From Mariannaea sp. PMI_226 (Eukaryota; Ascomycota; Sordariomycetes; Hypocreales; Nectriaceae): a DNA stretch of 64,000 bases. Positions 33,958-46,217 of this stretch are shown here, piece after piece. Numbering within the stretch: position 1 is the first letter of the stretch; each line of letters opens with the position of its first letter. A program made the translations under genes and the position numbers. The DNA lies in assembly GCA_024336345.1 (NCBI GenBank), contig JANFOG010000002.1, positions 3,410,001-3,474,000 of the forward strand, read 5' to 3'. The notes under the pieces are model-generated. The model ran no database searches and had not been told where the DNA came from. It worked only from the letters and a program-made list of their open reading frames with translations.

Positions 33958-36269
33958 AATGTCGCTCACCTTAAAAGCGTAGATCATGGAGGGATATCCG
34001 ATACACCTAGGACAAAACACAACAAAGTGCCAATAGCCCAGGTAACAAGCTCACTGAGGCTGGCATATATCTTTTTTTTTCCTTCTTTCTTTTTTCAAAA
34101 AGAGAATTCGAGAATATATGTAATTATATGACAGAGTGCATCCCAGAGTTAGAAAGGCAGACATTGAGTCAATTCAGCAAATACTGATGCAAATTTCGAA
34201 CTCAAGTGAAATACATTAACCAGAGTCGCCCAAGGAGGGCGAAAAGAGAAGTATGAAGATGTTTACAGAACCCCTCCTTAAAAAAGAGAAATTCTGATGA
34301 TCAGATCAACCAGCAGACGGATGGGCACAGGGAACAGGGAATATTGATGTACAGGGGCTGGTCGGAGGAGTGAGGTGAGATGGCACTGCCTACCATCCGT
34401 TCAAACGACGCACCACTACCTACTTCTCTTTCTCGGGCAGGCTACGGCTGTGTTCAATTCTATGCTGTTGTGCAGGTAGCTAACTCGACACTATTTACTG
34501 CTACATTTCACTTACATGGATTATTATTGATTTCATATGCGTTCTGTGCATGCTCACCTACATATGAACCAACTGCAGCCTATCTGACCAGAGTCCTTCA
34601 TACCAGTTTTCCAGAACGGCTGGGGTACGGACATCCATGCCTGGGCGACCAGGATGACAGACCGAGAGGCCAGACTGCTGTACAAACGAACCGCCACAGT
34701 ACATGCATACAGTATTTAAGCTGTGATGTGATCCGCCGACGAGTCGGAATCGCTGGAGAAGGATGAGATGATGTTGCAATGGAACCAAACAAGGCTGCCT
34801 GCCTTTCTGTCACTGCGACATACTTAGTACCTTGAAGCGCCTACCTTAGGCAGCCAATGTAATCAATGACCATATTTACGGGTACACTTCAGTGTCTAAC
34901 CAAAGCACAGATGTACAACCAAAGAGATTTTGACTGCCCCAGGACTAGTAACGAATCGCGGAGAAATATCAAAGCAATATTTTATTAGTGTCCAAAACCC
35001 ACAGAGTGCGAGCTAATAATTAGGTACTCATTGACAGAAGTGCGCCGTGGCTCAAGCCATTTGCCAACCATTGACCTGCCTGAAGTGGCAGGCCGATAAC
35101 TTGACGGGACTCCGCCTACAGTAAGCACCTTGGTCAAGTCGGGTGACTTGATTTATGTTAGGTAAACTGCAGCGTTTCTTTGTACAGTACGGAGCGCCCA
35201 CTGGCATGCCTCTAGTAAGGTACCTTGAGTACAACCGTAAATCGCGTATAGCCGTATGTCGGTATATTGGTATACAGATTACTGGGTAGTACCTGGTTCG
35301 ATGGTTCCTCTCATGTGGTAGAGCGCGCCCTGCCGCAGTAGGCCAGGGCGCTCAAAGCACCCCCTACCTAGGTGGGCTAGTACCTACTTGCTACCGACGG
35401 AGCGTCCTGCCATACTGCCTGTAATTGCCTCCCTAAGTACCTACGTTACCTTGCCGTACCGACAGAGAAATCTGCAGGTTAGGTACCAACGGCCGGGTAA
35501 GTAACCTGGGTACCTTGACACTGGGGCTGTAGTTGCTACCGGAGTATATGTACGGGCGTCAAGTTGCAAATGGTCAGTCTCGTCCAGGGACCATATGCTA
35601 GCATCTGTCCCCCAACTCTCCCCGCTAAAACTTCCATTCCGCTCCGATTCTTGTTCCAGAAGCTCATAAGCCCGCAGACCCTCCGCCGAACCAATCTTTT
35701 TTGGGGAGAGACGGGCGGAAACCTCCCCTCCCCCCAACTCCCCCCCCCCCAGTCTAGTCCAGTCCCCTCACCCTACTCCCCGGGTTTCTCAACTTCCTTT
35801 ACCCGTGTGTCCGTCCCACACCCCCCGTCGCCTCCGTTCTCCGTGCTCCTTTCCATACGCTGCCGTAATAATTACTGACTAACTCCAGACTCCTCCGGCT
35901 TGCTCGCATTATTCCCTCTCTTCCCGCACATTTCTATCCTTCAGCTTCCTTCTTCACTACCGCCATTGCCCCCCTGGGCCCTCCTTCTTCCCTCTCTATA
36001 CGCTACCGCTTGGTCATGTCGCGGTTGCTGTCGCAAGAGTCGCTCGGTGTATCCAGCTAACAAATCCTCCTCCCCCGCGACAACGGATCCCTCCATCGTC
36101 CAGTCATATCTCCCTCTCCACACGTAATATTTCATAATCGAGACATGCGAGCGCGCCACAGCCCTGTCCTACTGGTCCCCATATTCGTTTGACTTGTCAG
36201 ACTCTAGGTCGTCCGCCTCAGTCTCCGAATCCCGATTCATCCGAGCCACCGGTTCGACCCTGCCAAACT
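33958..36269. other. intergenic spacer with TACCT repeats and CT-rich leader
   Basis: No supported gene. TACCTACC/GGTACCTT-type words recur from 34830 to 35520 (for example 35365-35392 and 35430-35450). From about 35735 to 36130 the plus strand is pyrimidine-rich, with C-runs at 35742-35749, and is probably the leader of the deubiquitinase gene. Several TTG or ATG frames here lack features. Confidence 0.6.
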
Positions 36270-38171
36270 ATGCCCGAGAAATCTGCCAGCGTCGTCACAT
36301 ACGCCGCCGGAGCCTCACTTGCCGCCGCCGCTCTCATATACGTCTTCGCGCCCAATTTCTCCATCGATCATGACGGCTCCGGCTCCAAGAAAAAGTCCAT
36401 TGTCGGCCTGCGCAACCAGGCCAACGATTGCTTCATAAACTCGGTTCTCCAGGCCCTTGCTGGCCTGGGAGAACTTCGAATCTACCTTATCCGCGAAACC
36501 CACCGGCGCCGTATCGAGGATCCGACCGTCTACGCCAATCTCGTACAGCCTGCAGGCAAACAGGTTGCTCAATGGAAGCTCCAGGGCCTACAGGAGGGTC
36601 TGGTCACACAAGGCTTGAAGGAGATGCTCGATGCGCTTAACGAGCGCCCCATCTATAAAAAGGCCATTTCTCCCTTTCAATTCGTCAAGGTCCTCGAGGT
36701 TGCCTTCAAGCAGCGCATCAGTCGCCAGCAGCAAGATGCACAGGAATTTCTACAAATTGTCGCCGAGCGTCTCAAGGATGAGTACCACGCCGGCCAGCGG
36801 GCTCGTTTGCATGCGCGTAGGCGAGGCATGATGTCAAGCTCGGAAAATGTAGCCAAGGCGGCAGGAGAAAAGGAAAAAGTATCCAACGGGGAAGAGTCCC
36901 CCGTCGAGAAGACGACGAGCCAAGACAACACTGAGGATGTCGATGATACCTCAGCCATTGAGCCCTCCACTGCATCTCTAGAACCTCCGGCCCAGCCAAG
37001 TGGTAGCGACCTGGGTCCCTTACCAATTGAACTTGAACAAGGCTTTCCCATGGAGGGCAAATACGAATCTCATCTTGAGTGCCAAACTTGCCGGTACAAG
37101 ACCAAGCCCAGAGAGGAAACCTTCTGCTCCATTACCCTTGCTGTTCCCCAGGTTTCCTCCACCACCCTGAATGCCTGCTTCGATGGGATTTTTAAGACGG
37201 AGTACATTGATGATTTCAAATGCGAAATGTGCAGGCTCATGCAGACAAAGGCAAATCTAGAGATGGATATGGCGAAGTCGACGTCGTCAACGTTCAAGGC
37301 TCAGGCGCAGGAGAGCCTGCAAAGACTTCAATTTGTCATTGATACCGATCCCGAGAACCCACCAGAGGACCTAGACCTAGGAGATATTCGCTACGCGCCG
37401 AGAAGAAGGATCGCAAAGACCACAAAGATGTCCCTGTTCCCCAAGATCTTGGCCATCCATCTCTCACGATCCATCTACGATGTGGGACAGATGACCCAGA
37501 AGAACTCAGCAAAGGTGGCCTTCCCCGAGACACTACCCCTCGGTGGCCTCATGGACCAGAGGAAGTACAAGCTTCTAGGTACTGTCACACATCGTGGTGG
37601 ACACAACAGCGGCCATTACGAAGCTTTCAGGCGGCAGAACCTACCTGCTCCTTACTCTAACCCAAGCACCTTCCAGCCCTCAGAAGTGTACAGCAAGACA
37701 CCAACCCCCATATCTACTCCTATCATCTCCGCTCGCGCTACCGACAGCCCAGCAATGTCCACTCCCGATCTCCTATCTGCCTCATCTGGTACCAACTCAT
37801 CTACTCCATCTCTCGAGTCGATGCAGGTGCCGCCAAGAAGCGTGGCGTCAGACAAGAACGCCTCTTCGAGCATGCTAAATGGCAAGGGCAAGGACGGTGA
37901 CACCAGTAGTCTCCGCTCAGTCGCAGCGTCGACGAGGTCTGTCTTTTCGAAGTTGACATCACCGAAGCAGGCGCGATCGCAAGAGTTCTCGCCTCCTGCT
38001 CAGCCACCCACAGACTCTGGCCTGCAAAAGCGAGCGAAGAGGAAGAAGGGCATGACGGACAAGTGGTGGCGCGTAAACGACGAGAAGGTTCGTGAGGCTA
38101 AGACCAGCGAGGTCTTGGGGATGCAGAGAGAGGTGTATTTGTTGTTCTATGAGCTTGAAAAGGATTACTAG
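36270..38171 (+). CDS. membrane-anchored ubiquitin-specific protease (UBP16-like)
   Basis: Single exon; the ATG at 36270 gives 633 residues. A hydrophobic segment at about 9-29 (VTYAAGASLAAAALIYVFAP) precedes the catalytic domain, matching yeast Ubp16, which is anchored in the mitochondrial outer membrane. Cys box: GLRNQANDCFINSVLQ with Cys54. QQQDAQEFLQ is at 153-162. Two CxxC pairs (Cys271/274, Cys318/321) form the usual zinc knuckle. His box: GGHNSGHYEAFRR with His449. About 145 residues of Ser/Pro/Thr-rich sequence separate the His box from the conserved end (DKWWRVNDEKV, VLGMQREVYLLFYE), so the catalytic Asn/Asp strand is split by a disordered insert. The enzyme removes ubiquitin from proteins; targets unknown. 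Confidence 0.92.
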   Translation: MPEKSASVVTYAAGASLAAAALIYVFAPNFSIDHDGSGSKKKSIVGLRNQANDCFINSVLQALAGLGELRIYLIRETHRRRIEDPTVYANLVQPAGKQVAQWKLQGLQEGLVTQGLKEMLDALNERPIYKKAISPFQFVKVLEVAFKQRISRQQQDAQEFLQIVAERLKDEYHAGQRARLHARRRGMMSSSENVAKAAGEKEKVSNGEESPVEKTTSQDNTEDVDDTSAIEPSTASLEPPAQPSGSDLGPLPIELEQGFPMEGKYESHLECQTCRYKTKPREETFCSITLAVPQVSSTTLNACFDGIFKTEYIDDFKCEMCRLMQTKANLEMDMAKSTSSTFKAQAQESLQRLQFVIDTDPENPPEDLDLGDIRYAPRRRIAKTTKMSLFPKILAIHLSRSIYDVGQMTQKNSAKVAFPETLPLGGLMDQRKYKLLGTVTHRGGHNSGHYEAFRRQNLPAPYSNPSTFQPSEVYSKTPTPISTPIISARATDSPAMSTPDLLSASSGTNSSTPSLESMQVPPRSVASDKNASSSMLNGKGKDGDTSSLRSVAASTRSVFSKLTSPKQARSQEFSPPAQPPTDSGLQKRAKRKKGMTDKWWRVNDEKVREAKTSEVLGMQREVYLLFYELEKDY

Positions 38172-39424
38172 GAGAGGGAGGAGGACGGGGAAGCAGATCA
38201 TTCTGACGAACTTCTGGCATGTTTGTATACGTTTTGTGTTACGTTGTAAAGCATGGGGCCAATGAAATGGAGAGCGGCTCAGCGGGGGCCGTCTTTGTCT
38301 CTATCAGTGCTCTCTTTTTCGCATGGATGGCGTTTTTGCGATTTTATTATCTTATCCTTTTTTTTTGGTGTCAATACTGCTCAGGTATTAGATCCAGGCT
38401 CAGATTCAGGTTTAGGCTTATAAGGATACACAATTGTCACTGGACTAAAAGAAAAAAAACCATTGAAGTCTGCAATTTCGATGAAACGCAACGTAGCCCG
38501 TACACAAGGGAACACAACAGTTGGCTAACGTTCAAGAAACACACAGTGACGTGACCATGTGGACAGATGGCGAGTGAGTATCATGTGTTGAGGAATTAGA
38601 CCCGTGCTCAATTTGACGTTGAATGAATCTTGGAACGGAAACTTGCTGGACAAATGCAAAGAAAACTGATAGCCAGTCTCAGATACAAGGCAGTCCAATA
38701 TCAAGGTATCATGAAAGTGAAATACTATTATCCCCTTGTATCCACCTCCCACTTCGAACGGGCGGCTGACTCAGCAGATCTTCACGCAAAGGTACCTCGT
38801 GCGGCGTCAGCGTATAGCAGATTCAATAGCCCGCCAAAAACTCAAGCCGAACGCGGAGATGTGTTCTATCAACGACTCTGCTCTGTGGCTTTTTTTTTTC
38901 AGGGGATATATCCCTTGTCGTCTCTCTTTTCCATCCCCTTCTGGTGTTTGAGCAGACTGCTTTGCCTTGCCATTGATTCGACCCAGGTTTGGCGGCCTCA
39001 CAATTATTTTCCAAGAAGAGAACGCAGCAAAAAGTTTTCTGATTATCTCTTCCTCTTTTCAGCCCCCCCCTAATCCTAGATTTATTGCTACAATCAGGGG
39101 GTCATCAACGACGCATCTCAGTTGCTCACACCCAAACAACAACCCTCCTTTTCCCCTATGCAGAAAATTCGCACAAAAGTCTCTGGTTGTTAGGTATGCG
39201 AGCTTTTCTTTGGAAGCTTGAATGTTTATGATTTTGTTACTGGACAAAGGCCAAAGAAAGAGTTGAAATTACAGACATAAGGAGAGAAAATAACAAGCCT
39301 AATTTTTTTTAATTTTTTTTTCTTGGTCGTCCACAACTCACCAGCTGTCGATTACCTCCCTATTACGGTATAGAAGTACCTTAATCAGGTCTTTTTCAAC
39401 CTCCTGCAGTCACATTTATCAGTC
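38172..39424. other. intergenic spacer
   Basis: 3' region of the protease gene and promoter of the glycosyltransferase. A/T-rich runs at 38356-38367, 38890-38899 and 39304-39330. No ORF with support. Confidence 0.6.
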
Positions 39425-40856
39425 ATGGTATACATTACACGTCGTACGCGGCGGCGTCTCCTTTCGCAATGTATAATTCTTCTCATCTTCTTCCTCATAT
39501 ACTTTGTTGTTCTACCTCGCGACTCCCCTATTCGCTTGGCCATCAACTTTAACGGCCAGCGACTGGTCAACACTGTTCGTGGTGCAACATCGGACCGCGA
39601 CGCGTGGTTACGGGCCGATCCCCCCTACCCTATCGACCTGTATGCCGATGTTGGGTATCTCATCAAGACCGGCTACGGGACACGTCGTCGCGTGCCGGAG
39701 CAATTGGCCGCTTTCGAAGCTGCTGGAGGCTTTTTGCGCCAGGAGGGGCAGAATTTCCTGGTGGTGGGAGATTGGACAACCGTCAACGAGACAGACGCCG
39801 AGGCAATTGGGGTCCCCGTTCACGATGCCATCCAGAAAGTGTTGGAAACCAAGATTCGAGGGAAAATGGAGGACTATCCTCGACTTATGAAGCACAGGAG
39901 CCTCCAGGAGCAGTTGGAGGCTGGTAATGAGACCAAGGCGCTGCAGATTGGCCAGGATTTCGGATGGGAACTGGATGCTGTAAAGGTACGTGCAAGTATC
40001 GCATGAGTTATAATCGTTGGCGGAAAGGAGCCCAATGCTAATAAATACGGCATAGTTCATCATGGGTATGGAGATGATTCAAAAGAAGATGCCATATAAA
40101 AAGTGGTATATCATCCTAGATGATGATACCTTCTTAATCCGGCCCTCATTGGAGCTTCTTTTGAGCCACTTGGATCCTAAGAAGCCACAATATATCGGCA
40201 ACGCAGTCGGCGACTACAAGGGCCGATTCGCACACGGTGGATCTGCCATCCTGATTTCTGGTGTAGCGATGCGGGAGCTATTTCAGCGCCCTGAAATTGT
40301 AGAGGAAGCATACGTGGAATCCATGTCAGAAACCTGGGGTGATCGGCTCGTGGCAACGACACTTCAGAAACTAGGCATATATATTGAGGAAGCCTACAGC
40401 CATCATTTCAACGGAGAACCCCCATCCATTACACGCATCCGGAGCGATCGCTTCTGCTCCCCTCTAGTCTCATTTCACGGCCTTCGGAGACCAGGTGAGA
40501 TGCTTCAAGTGGGGAAGACTCTGGCCAAGGTTAATGATCCTGTCCTGTGGCGTGATGTGTGGGAGCTGTTCGGGCAATCGCCCCTGTCCGCTCTGGGTGA
40601 CTCGGCAGTACGACTGTCGGTGGACCATGTGGGAAAGCCAGACGAGCAAACGCGGACGTGGGGGGGCGTCAAGAACACTGAGGCTTGCCAAGCCAAGTGT
40701 GAGGAGCACAAGCGGTGGTGTTTGGCTTGGACGTATGAGCTAGGCACTAAAAGGTGTAACATCAGCCCGTGGTTTGTTCTGAAGGCGGATGATGCGAAGC
40801 AAAAGGCATCGGGTGTGAATTGGCCCAAGGTACAAAACCTCCTCGGGACGTGTTGA
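39425..40856 (+). CDS. type II membrane glycosyltransferase, GT31/Fringe-like, with C-terminal PAN-like domain
   Basis: Two exons, 39425-39985 and 40056-40856 (70-nt intron GTACGT...CATAG), give 453 residues. A basic cytosolic start (MVYITRRTRRRLL) is followed by a membrane anchor at about 12-31, as in Golgi type II enzymes. The catalytic region carries the metal-binding acidic triad Asp209-211 (KKWYIILDDDTFLI), then YIGNAVGDYKGRFAHGGSA and SETWGDRLVATTLQKLG, typical of fungal Fringe/GT31-like proteins. The last 90 residues (TEACQAKCEEHKRWCLAWTY, then KRCNISPWF) have the cysteine spacing of a PAN/Apple-type module. Sugar donor and acceptor are unknown; activity is presumably in the secretory pathway on glycans. 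Confidence 0.88.
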
Positions 40857-43422
40857 TGATGAACTTCAAGGACGCCACGTCACATATGGACGTGCAAATG
40901 GAGGCTGGCTCCGTTTTTATTTTCATGACAATGAAATCATAGAGGTAGATTTTTTGGAGGGAAGTCGGCGAAAAGGAGATGCAAGAAAGCTGTGTTTTTG
41001 CACCGCCGCAGCCGGAAAATCCCAGGTGGGATGCGCACAAAGTATTGGGTGGTCTTGAGTGATACCCTTTGTTGTTGGTTAGATATAATAAAGTACGTAG
41101 AGGTAGAGAGGTATGTCATGATGCGGCAATGACACGATATTGGTTTCCTCTTATCGCGAGGAAGCAGACAACACTTACAACAGATAGACGGAAACAACTA
41201 ATATACAACTCACTAATGCACAGATATCTTTTCCCACTGTGTATTGTCAAGGGATGACTTACCTGGCTTACCTGTTGGTTCCCTTAGCTGCTCGGTTCTT
41301 AGTGAGGCGAAAGTTCTAGAGGGAAACGGGATCCGTGAAAACATCCCCAGGCGTTCGGAAGCTAATCGGAGACGAGGAAGGGGGAAGGGGGGGAGGAGAG
41401 AAGAGGTGAGATGGCGAGATGAGCGAGGGAATAGCGGCTATAGCCCGGTCTGTCTGTGGATGCTTCTCGCTCGCTTGCTTCCCGTTGACAGCGCCGAGGA
41501 CAGGGATCTTCTGAGCATATCCAAAATCCTGTATCCGTTGGTGGAGAAGCGTAAGTGGCAGTTGTATATACCCAGTACGGGATTACTCTCGTAGATTACC
41601 CGTTACACTACGGTAGTCCGGAACTTTGTACATTGCACCAAGTATGGAGCACGTCGTAAATATGATGAGAAAGAGGTAAAGAGAATGAGAACTTGGTTGC
41701 AAGGGGTGCCATGCCTCGGCTGGGAGGGGAATGTAAGCTTGTGAGGAGGAGACGAAGCAGCTACAGACGGAGCCTTGACACAGGGGAGGGAGGATGTTCC
41801 TAGTCAGTTTGTTCTTGTGTGTATGGGGTATTATGAAGAATAATACATCGTATATTTGCCTTGTTGAGGTGGTGCCCGGGCATAGGTTACACGGAGACAA
41901 GGGGGGGGGAGCACAATGGGAGATGAGTTGAAAGATACTGTACTCCGCAGTACGACGTCGATTCCACGGGGATGGGTGTGAGGCGAAAAAAAGTCGGCCG
42001 TGCGTATAGCGAATGGCGGGTTGATTGCTATGGAGGCAGGCAAATGCATGTCCGAAGCATAGGCCGTCTATCCGATGCAGGTACGAATATTATACAATGG
42101 TCTATTTTATTTTACCTTACCTTTTCTTTTTCATGTAATCTGTACGCTTCATCTCTTCTCATCTCCTTGGTTCATTGGTCCGGGTAAGCCCAAGTACATC
42201 CAAGAATGGATGGTGGGAGCCTGTCCCTTGACTGACATGCGCCGAATACGTAATATGCCAGGATACCTCTAGGCAGGTAAACAGGTAATCCAGGTCATTG
42301 ACATGGGTTACCGGACTTGTAATTTTTTTCTTTTTTGCACTATGTACTCCTCCCAATGTAAGCATAATTACTACGTGCATGGAAAGGGTGAGCTTGTATG
42401 ACACCAAGAGCTAATAAGGCCGACTTGGAACGGACAAGTTGATGTGGCATTGGGAAAGAGGGCGTGAATTGCTACATGGAAGTAAAAAGTAAGCGTAAGC
42501 TTGGTGGCTGCACTGCTACATGAACCGCCACAATGGCTACGAATGCACTGCAACTGTAATTGGGCATGCTTCCTTCGTTGACAGGTGGATGCATACTATG
42601 TAACAGAATTGATTGGCAATGACAACCCGTTTACTCCATATTGCTGATGGATGCAGGGTAGATTGCAGACCCAACAGTTCAGAATTTCTCCGGCCCCAAT
42701 GGAGGGGGAGGGGGGTTGGTTGGTCAGGTATTTGCGTTCACCGTTGACAAGCATACCTGGACACCTACCGGCACCTACAATGGATGGGCGTGCACTACCC
42801 ATTCATGGATGTAGGCATGTTGCTCTTGTAGCGGCTCTATTTTGGGCTGTCAAGGCGTTAGACTACTATGTAATTATGTATGCAGCACAGATTAGATAGG
42901 CAGTATGGTAGTTAATTACCATGCACAGACTATTCAATGCATGGAAGCTAGAGAAGAAAACGGCGTCTTCCCAGGTCTCCACCAGGGGGCTGGGGAAAGG
43001 AGAAAAAGGAGGAGAGACGTACAGAACACGATGGAAGTTTTCCTGAAATTTGGTAACTAATAATGTACTAATTAATTTTTATTCATTACTGCGTACTGAC
43101 CAGATGGTATGGGCCTCCATACTAATAATACCAATTCCCATAAGTCTCATGGCCATGTAGGTAATTACTATGTAATTGTATGCCATAGTGTACAGACTAT
43201 CTTGCCTAGGTAGTTAATCCGTAATAGTCATCTATCTCTATCTCCTCACGTTTACATGCTTTCCCAACTACAAACAGAAATACCTACATGATTATTCTTC
43301 CTGCTCCAGACCTAGATATGTAATTACACAAAGTACCTGCTCCTGCATGGATGTATGTAAATAATCAATATAAGTATCCAGGTACTGGAGGTAGCACAAA
43401 TGTAGGAGTACCTTGAGCAATA

Positions 43423-43443
43423 GGGGGGGGGGGGGGGGGGGGG
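43423..43443. repeat. poly(G) run of 21
   Basis: Uninterrupted run of 21 G on the plus strand, followed by A and six more G. Long poly(G) is rarer than poly(A/T) and could form G-quadruplexes. Exact length may be affected by sequencing. Confidence 0.85.
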
Positions 43444-44479
43444 AGGGGGGTTGGTCCCCCAACAACAGACAAGGCTTTGAATACTCCATAGTCCTACTAG
43501 AAAGGGACAAGCCCCCTTTTGTCACTGAAGAAAGAATCCATTCCACCATCCATCCATCATGGATGCCATGCCATGTCACAACCGTGCCATGGAGCCAGGC
43601 ATCCGGATGAGATGGAATTGGAAAGGTCATCCTAGGAACTGTTACCCATCAGGCCATTAGCGAGCCACTCTCGTGTCGAGCAGGCAGATCTCGCTCGGAT
43701 GGCGAACGGGTAAAATCGACCAGGTTTCCCATAACTACCTTACATGGTTAAGGGGTAGGGGAGGAAAGGGGGGTACATTTTCTACTCTTCACAGGAAAAT
43801 TTGTTTAACGGTTGATGCAGGTAAATAAACCACCTAAGCCAATAAAGGAAATAGTATTGTTATGTCACGAGCTGTTGTTGTTGTTGTAGTGACCCTCGTT
43901 TTTTTTTTCTTTTTCTTTTTGGTTGTATATGTCTGCTTGAATGGAGGGGGACGCAATACAATATACAAAAGTCCGAATATTACAGTATCCCCTCCGTGCC
44001 GTGCGGCCTCCCACCCCTCTTCCTCGTCCTCTTCTTCTTCTTCCGGAGACTGCAAGCACGGTTGTCTACTAACATCATAACGCATATCGGCCATCATGCA
44101 GGATACGTAGCACCATACATTGGCTCCCCATCCGCAATGAGGGTTGGAGGTGGGAACGTGCGTATCGCCCACCCTTTTTTGGGGGGGATCGTACATGGCA
44201 CGAACTAAATCGTACATGAGAGTCGTCTATCGTACGTACAGAAATAGCGGATTGCCCGATGGAAGACCTCCCTGGAGCTCTGAACCTCCACGGAGGGGTG
44301 CAGGTCGTCCCAGTGTATCGTGTGGTTTTGACCCCGAAGCGGACGACATGCGCGCGATAATTGACCTTGAGTCAAGCCAAAGGCCCAGCTCCGTGACTCT
44401 TTTTGTCTCGGGGTTTATCCCTGAGCCGTGTCTCATCCATCCATCCCATTGGTTTTGCAATAGACTACCTAAATAGCAG

Positions 44480-45060
44480 AGATTATATCTACCTGCTACC
44501 TAGGTACTACCTAGTCTACCTACTTGCCTACCTCCCTTACTGGCACTCGGAGGTTATAACTGCATATTGGGGCAGCACGGCAGGCTGCCTAATTAATTTC
44601 TATGCAGAGCGGGAGGGAAGAGACGACGGGGCCCACGGGTGTCTAGCCCCGACGATCCAGGAACCGCCACAAAGCCCCAAATGCGCCGATTGACAATGTA
44701 TCTTTACCTGCGGTATCTACCTGCCTACCGACAGTACCTACCTACTGACCAAGAACGCAACTCGGCGGATTCAGCAACTTGGTCTTGCTGATACTGTACC
44801 AATGGAAGGAAGTAATTGATTTGATGCCTTGGAGACCTACCTACCTATTTAATAGCAAGCAGGAAGAAAGTGCATCTCCTAGGTACTTAGTACTGTAGTA
44901 GGAGTAATTGCTCCGTTACGCGCTTTCGTAGGTATGTTGGATAGGTCAGTACCTACGTACTCGTAGGTGGTGCACCATGCACTACTGCAGTACCTAAGGC
45001 TCTAAGGTAGGTAGGGTATGGTACCTTATGCAGGATGCCTCTGGGTAGGTACCGTAACTT
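44480..45060. repeat. cluster of TACCTACC / GGTAGGTA words
   Basis: Recurrent CTACCTA, TACCTACC, GGTAGGTA and the palindrome CCTAGG at 44499-44504, 44518-44533, 44704-44743, 44837-44845, 44949-44968 and 45005-45052. The same words occur in other spacers of the window and not in coding exons that I read. Confidence 0.7.
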
Positions 45061-45426
45061 GGTAAGCTTGTAATGGGTCTGTCTGTCTCTTTTAGCGTTC
45101 CCGCTGCAGTGGCTCACATCCATTTCACTTGGTCGCTAGCTGGGGCGCCTCTAAGCCAAACTTCGATGTGAACCTCGTTCGCATGGTGGCCAAAGTATTT
45201 CCCATTCAGCAAAGCTTTCCCCCAAAGAGGCCGTACCTAATTTACTAGTTATTTATGTATCTGCACCCTGGCGCCCCCCCTGGTCTTCACCCATATTTTT
45301 TTTTTTTTCAATCTTTTTTATCTTTTATTTCAAGGTGTTGTCTTTTTGTTATCCGTTGACTAACTCGGTGTCTTGTCCAGACCTACCGAAGACCGAGCGC
45401 GAACCAACCTTCTTCTCATACACACG

Positions 45427-45467
45427 CCCCCCTCCCCTCCCCTCCCCTCCCCTCCCCTCCCCTCCCC
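45427..45467. repeat. (CCCCT)n microsatellite
   Basis: About eight copies of the pentanucleotide CCCCT, upstream of the Zn2Cys6 regulator gene. Confidence 0.9.
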
Positions 45468-45828
45468 AAATCTTACGGCTACTCTTCCGGTCCTGGTCTT
45501 CCACATACCATATTTGCGGCCAGTTCTGGTTTCTCCGCGAAGAAGACAACCAACACCAAAGACAAGGGGAAATGCAAAGGAAGAGAGGCGTGCTTTCTAA
45601 ACCCGTTCTCTCATCTTTCCGCTCGCTTCGATCGACGTTGCGTCGGCAGTCTCCACTGCAACAAGAGAAGAATTCTTAGAACGACAGTAGAACCATCATA
45701 CAGGGGACGGACAAGACAAGGTCGAGCTCAATGTTCCAGAGACATTGTTGACGAGCGTCCTCCTTGCCTCATCCATCCTCGATTTGATAGTGTTCTCTCC
45801 ATTCAGTGCACCGGTGGGCTGTGTTGCG

Positions 45829-45861
45829 GTTGTGGTTGTGGTTGTGGTCGTGGTTGTGGCT
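45829..45861. repeat. (GTTGTG)n hexanucleotide repeat
   Basis: Imperfect GGTTGTGGTTGTG repeat in the probable leader of the Zn2Cys6 gene, followed by CTGATG triplets. Confidence 0.8.
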
Positions 45862-46217
45862 GTTGCTGATGCTGATGCTTCTTCAATTATTCCTCTTCCC
45901 ACGCCCACTCACACGACTCAACACCCCGTCCTGTTTGTTCCCCACGCCACTCCTCTCCTGTCATCCCATGCCCGCGCCGCGTATCGCATCGTTTCTGTAG
46001 CTTCCGTTGCTCCTGGGCTTTGGAGCCTGTGAACCTCCCACCTTGTCCTTTCTCTTGCCACCCCCCCCTGCACAATTGCCCTGGCCATTTTTCCTCATTC
46101 CCTTGCTTAGCACAGGGTTCTACTCCGTGGTCCAGGGTCGCGTCCCCTGGTCCTTTTTTTCCTTTCTTCCTGACTCTGTCTGTTCAGGCTCCATAAAAAT
46201 TTCTAATTAAAAGCAGA

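Larger units (their letters stand above)
40857..46217. other. 5.4-kb gene-poor spacer rich in simple repeats
   Basis: No recognisable gene on either strand. It contains a G21 run (43423-43443), T-rich tracts (43900-43920, 45297-45309), dense TACCTACC/GGTAGGTA words from 44480 to 45060, a (CCCCT)n microsatellite (45427-45467), and a GTTGTG repeat (45829-45861) in the pyrimidine-rich leader of the downstream regulator gene (about 45880-46200). Confidence 0.6.

Noticed and set aside
36189..36269. N-terminal extension of the UBP16-like protein
   Set aside because: Opens at TTG, and the residues are Pro/Ser-rich leader translation; the ATG at 36270 gives the family-like start just before the membrane anchor.
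44144..44476. 110-codon plus-strand frame in the gene-poor spacer
   Set aside because: No motif, irregular codon use and overlap with opposite-strand frames.
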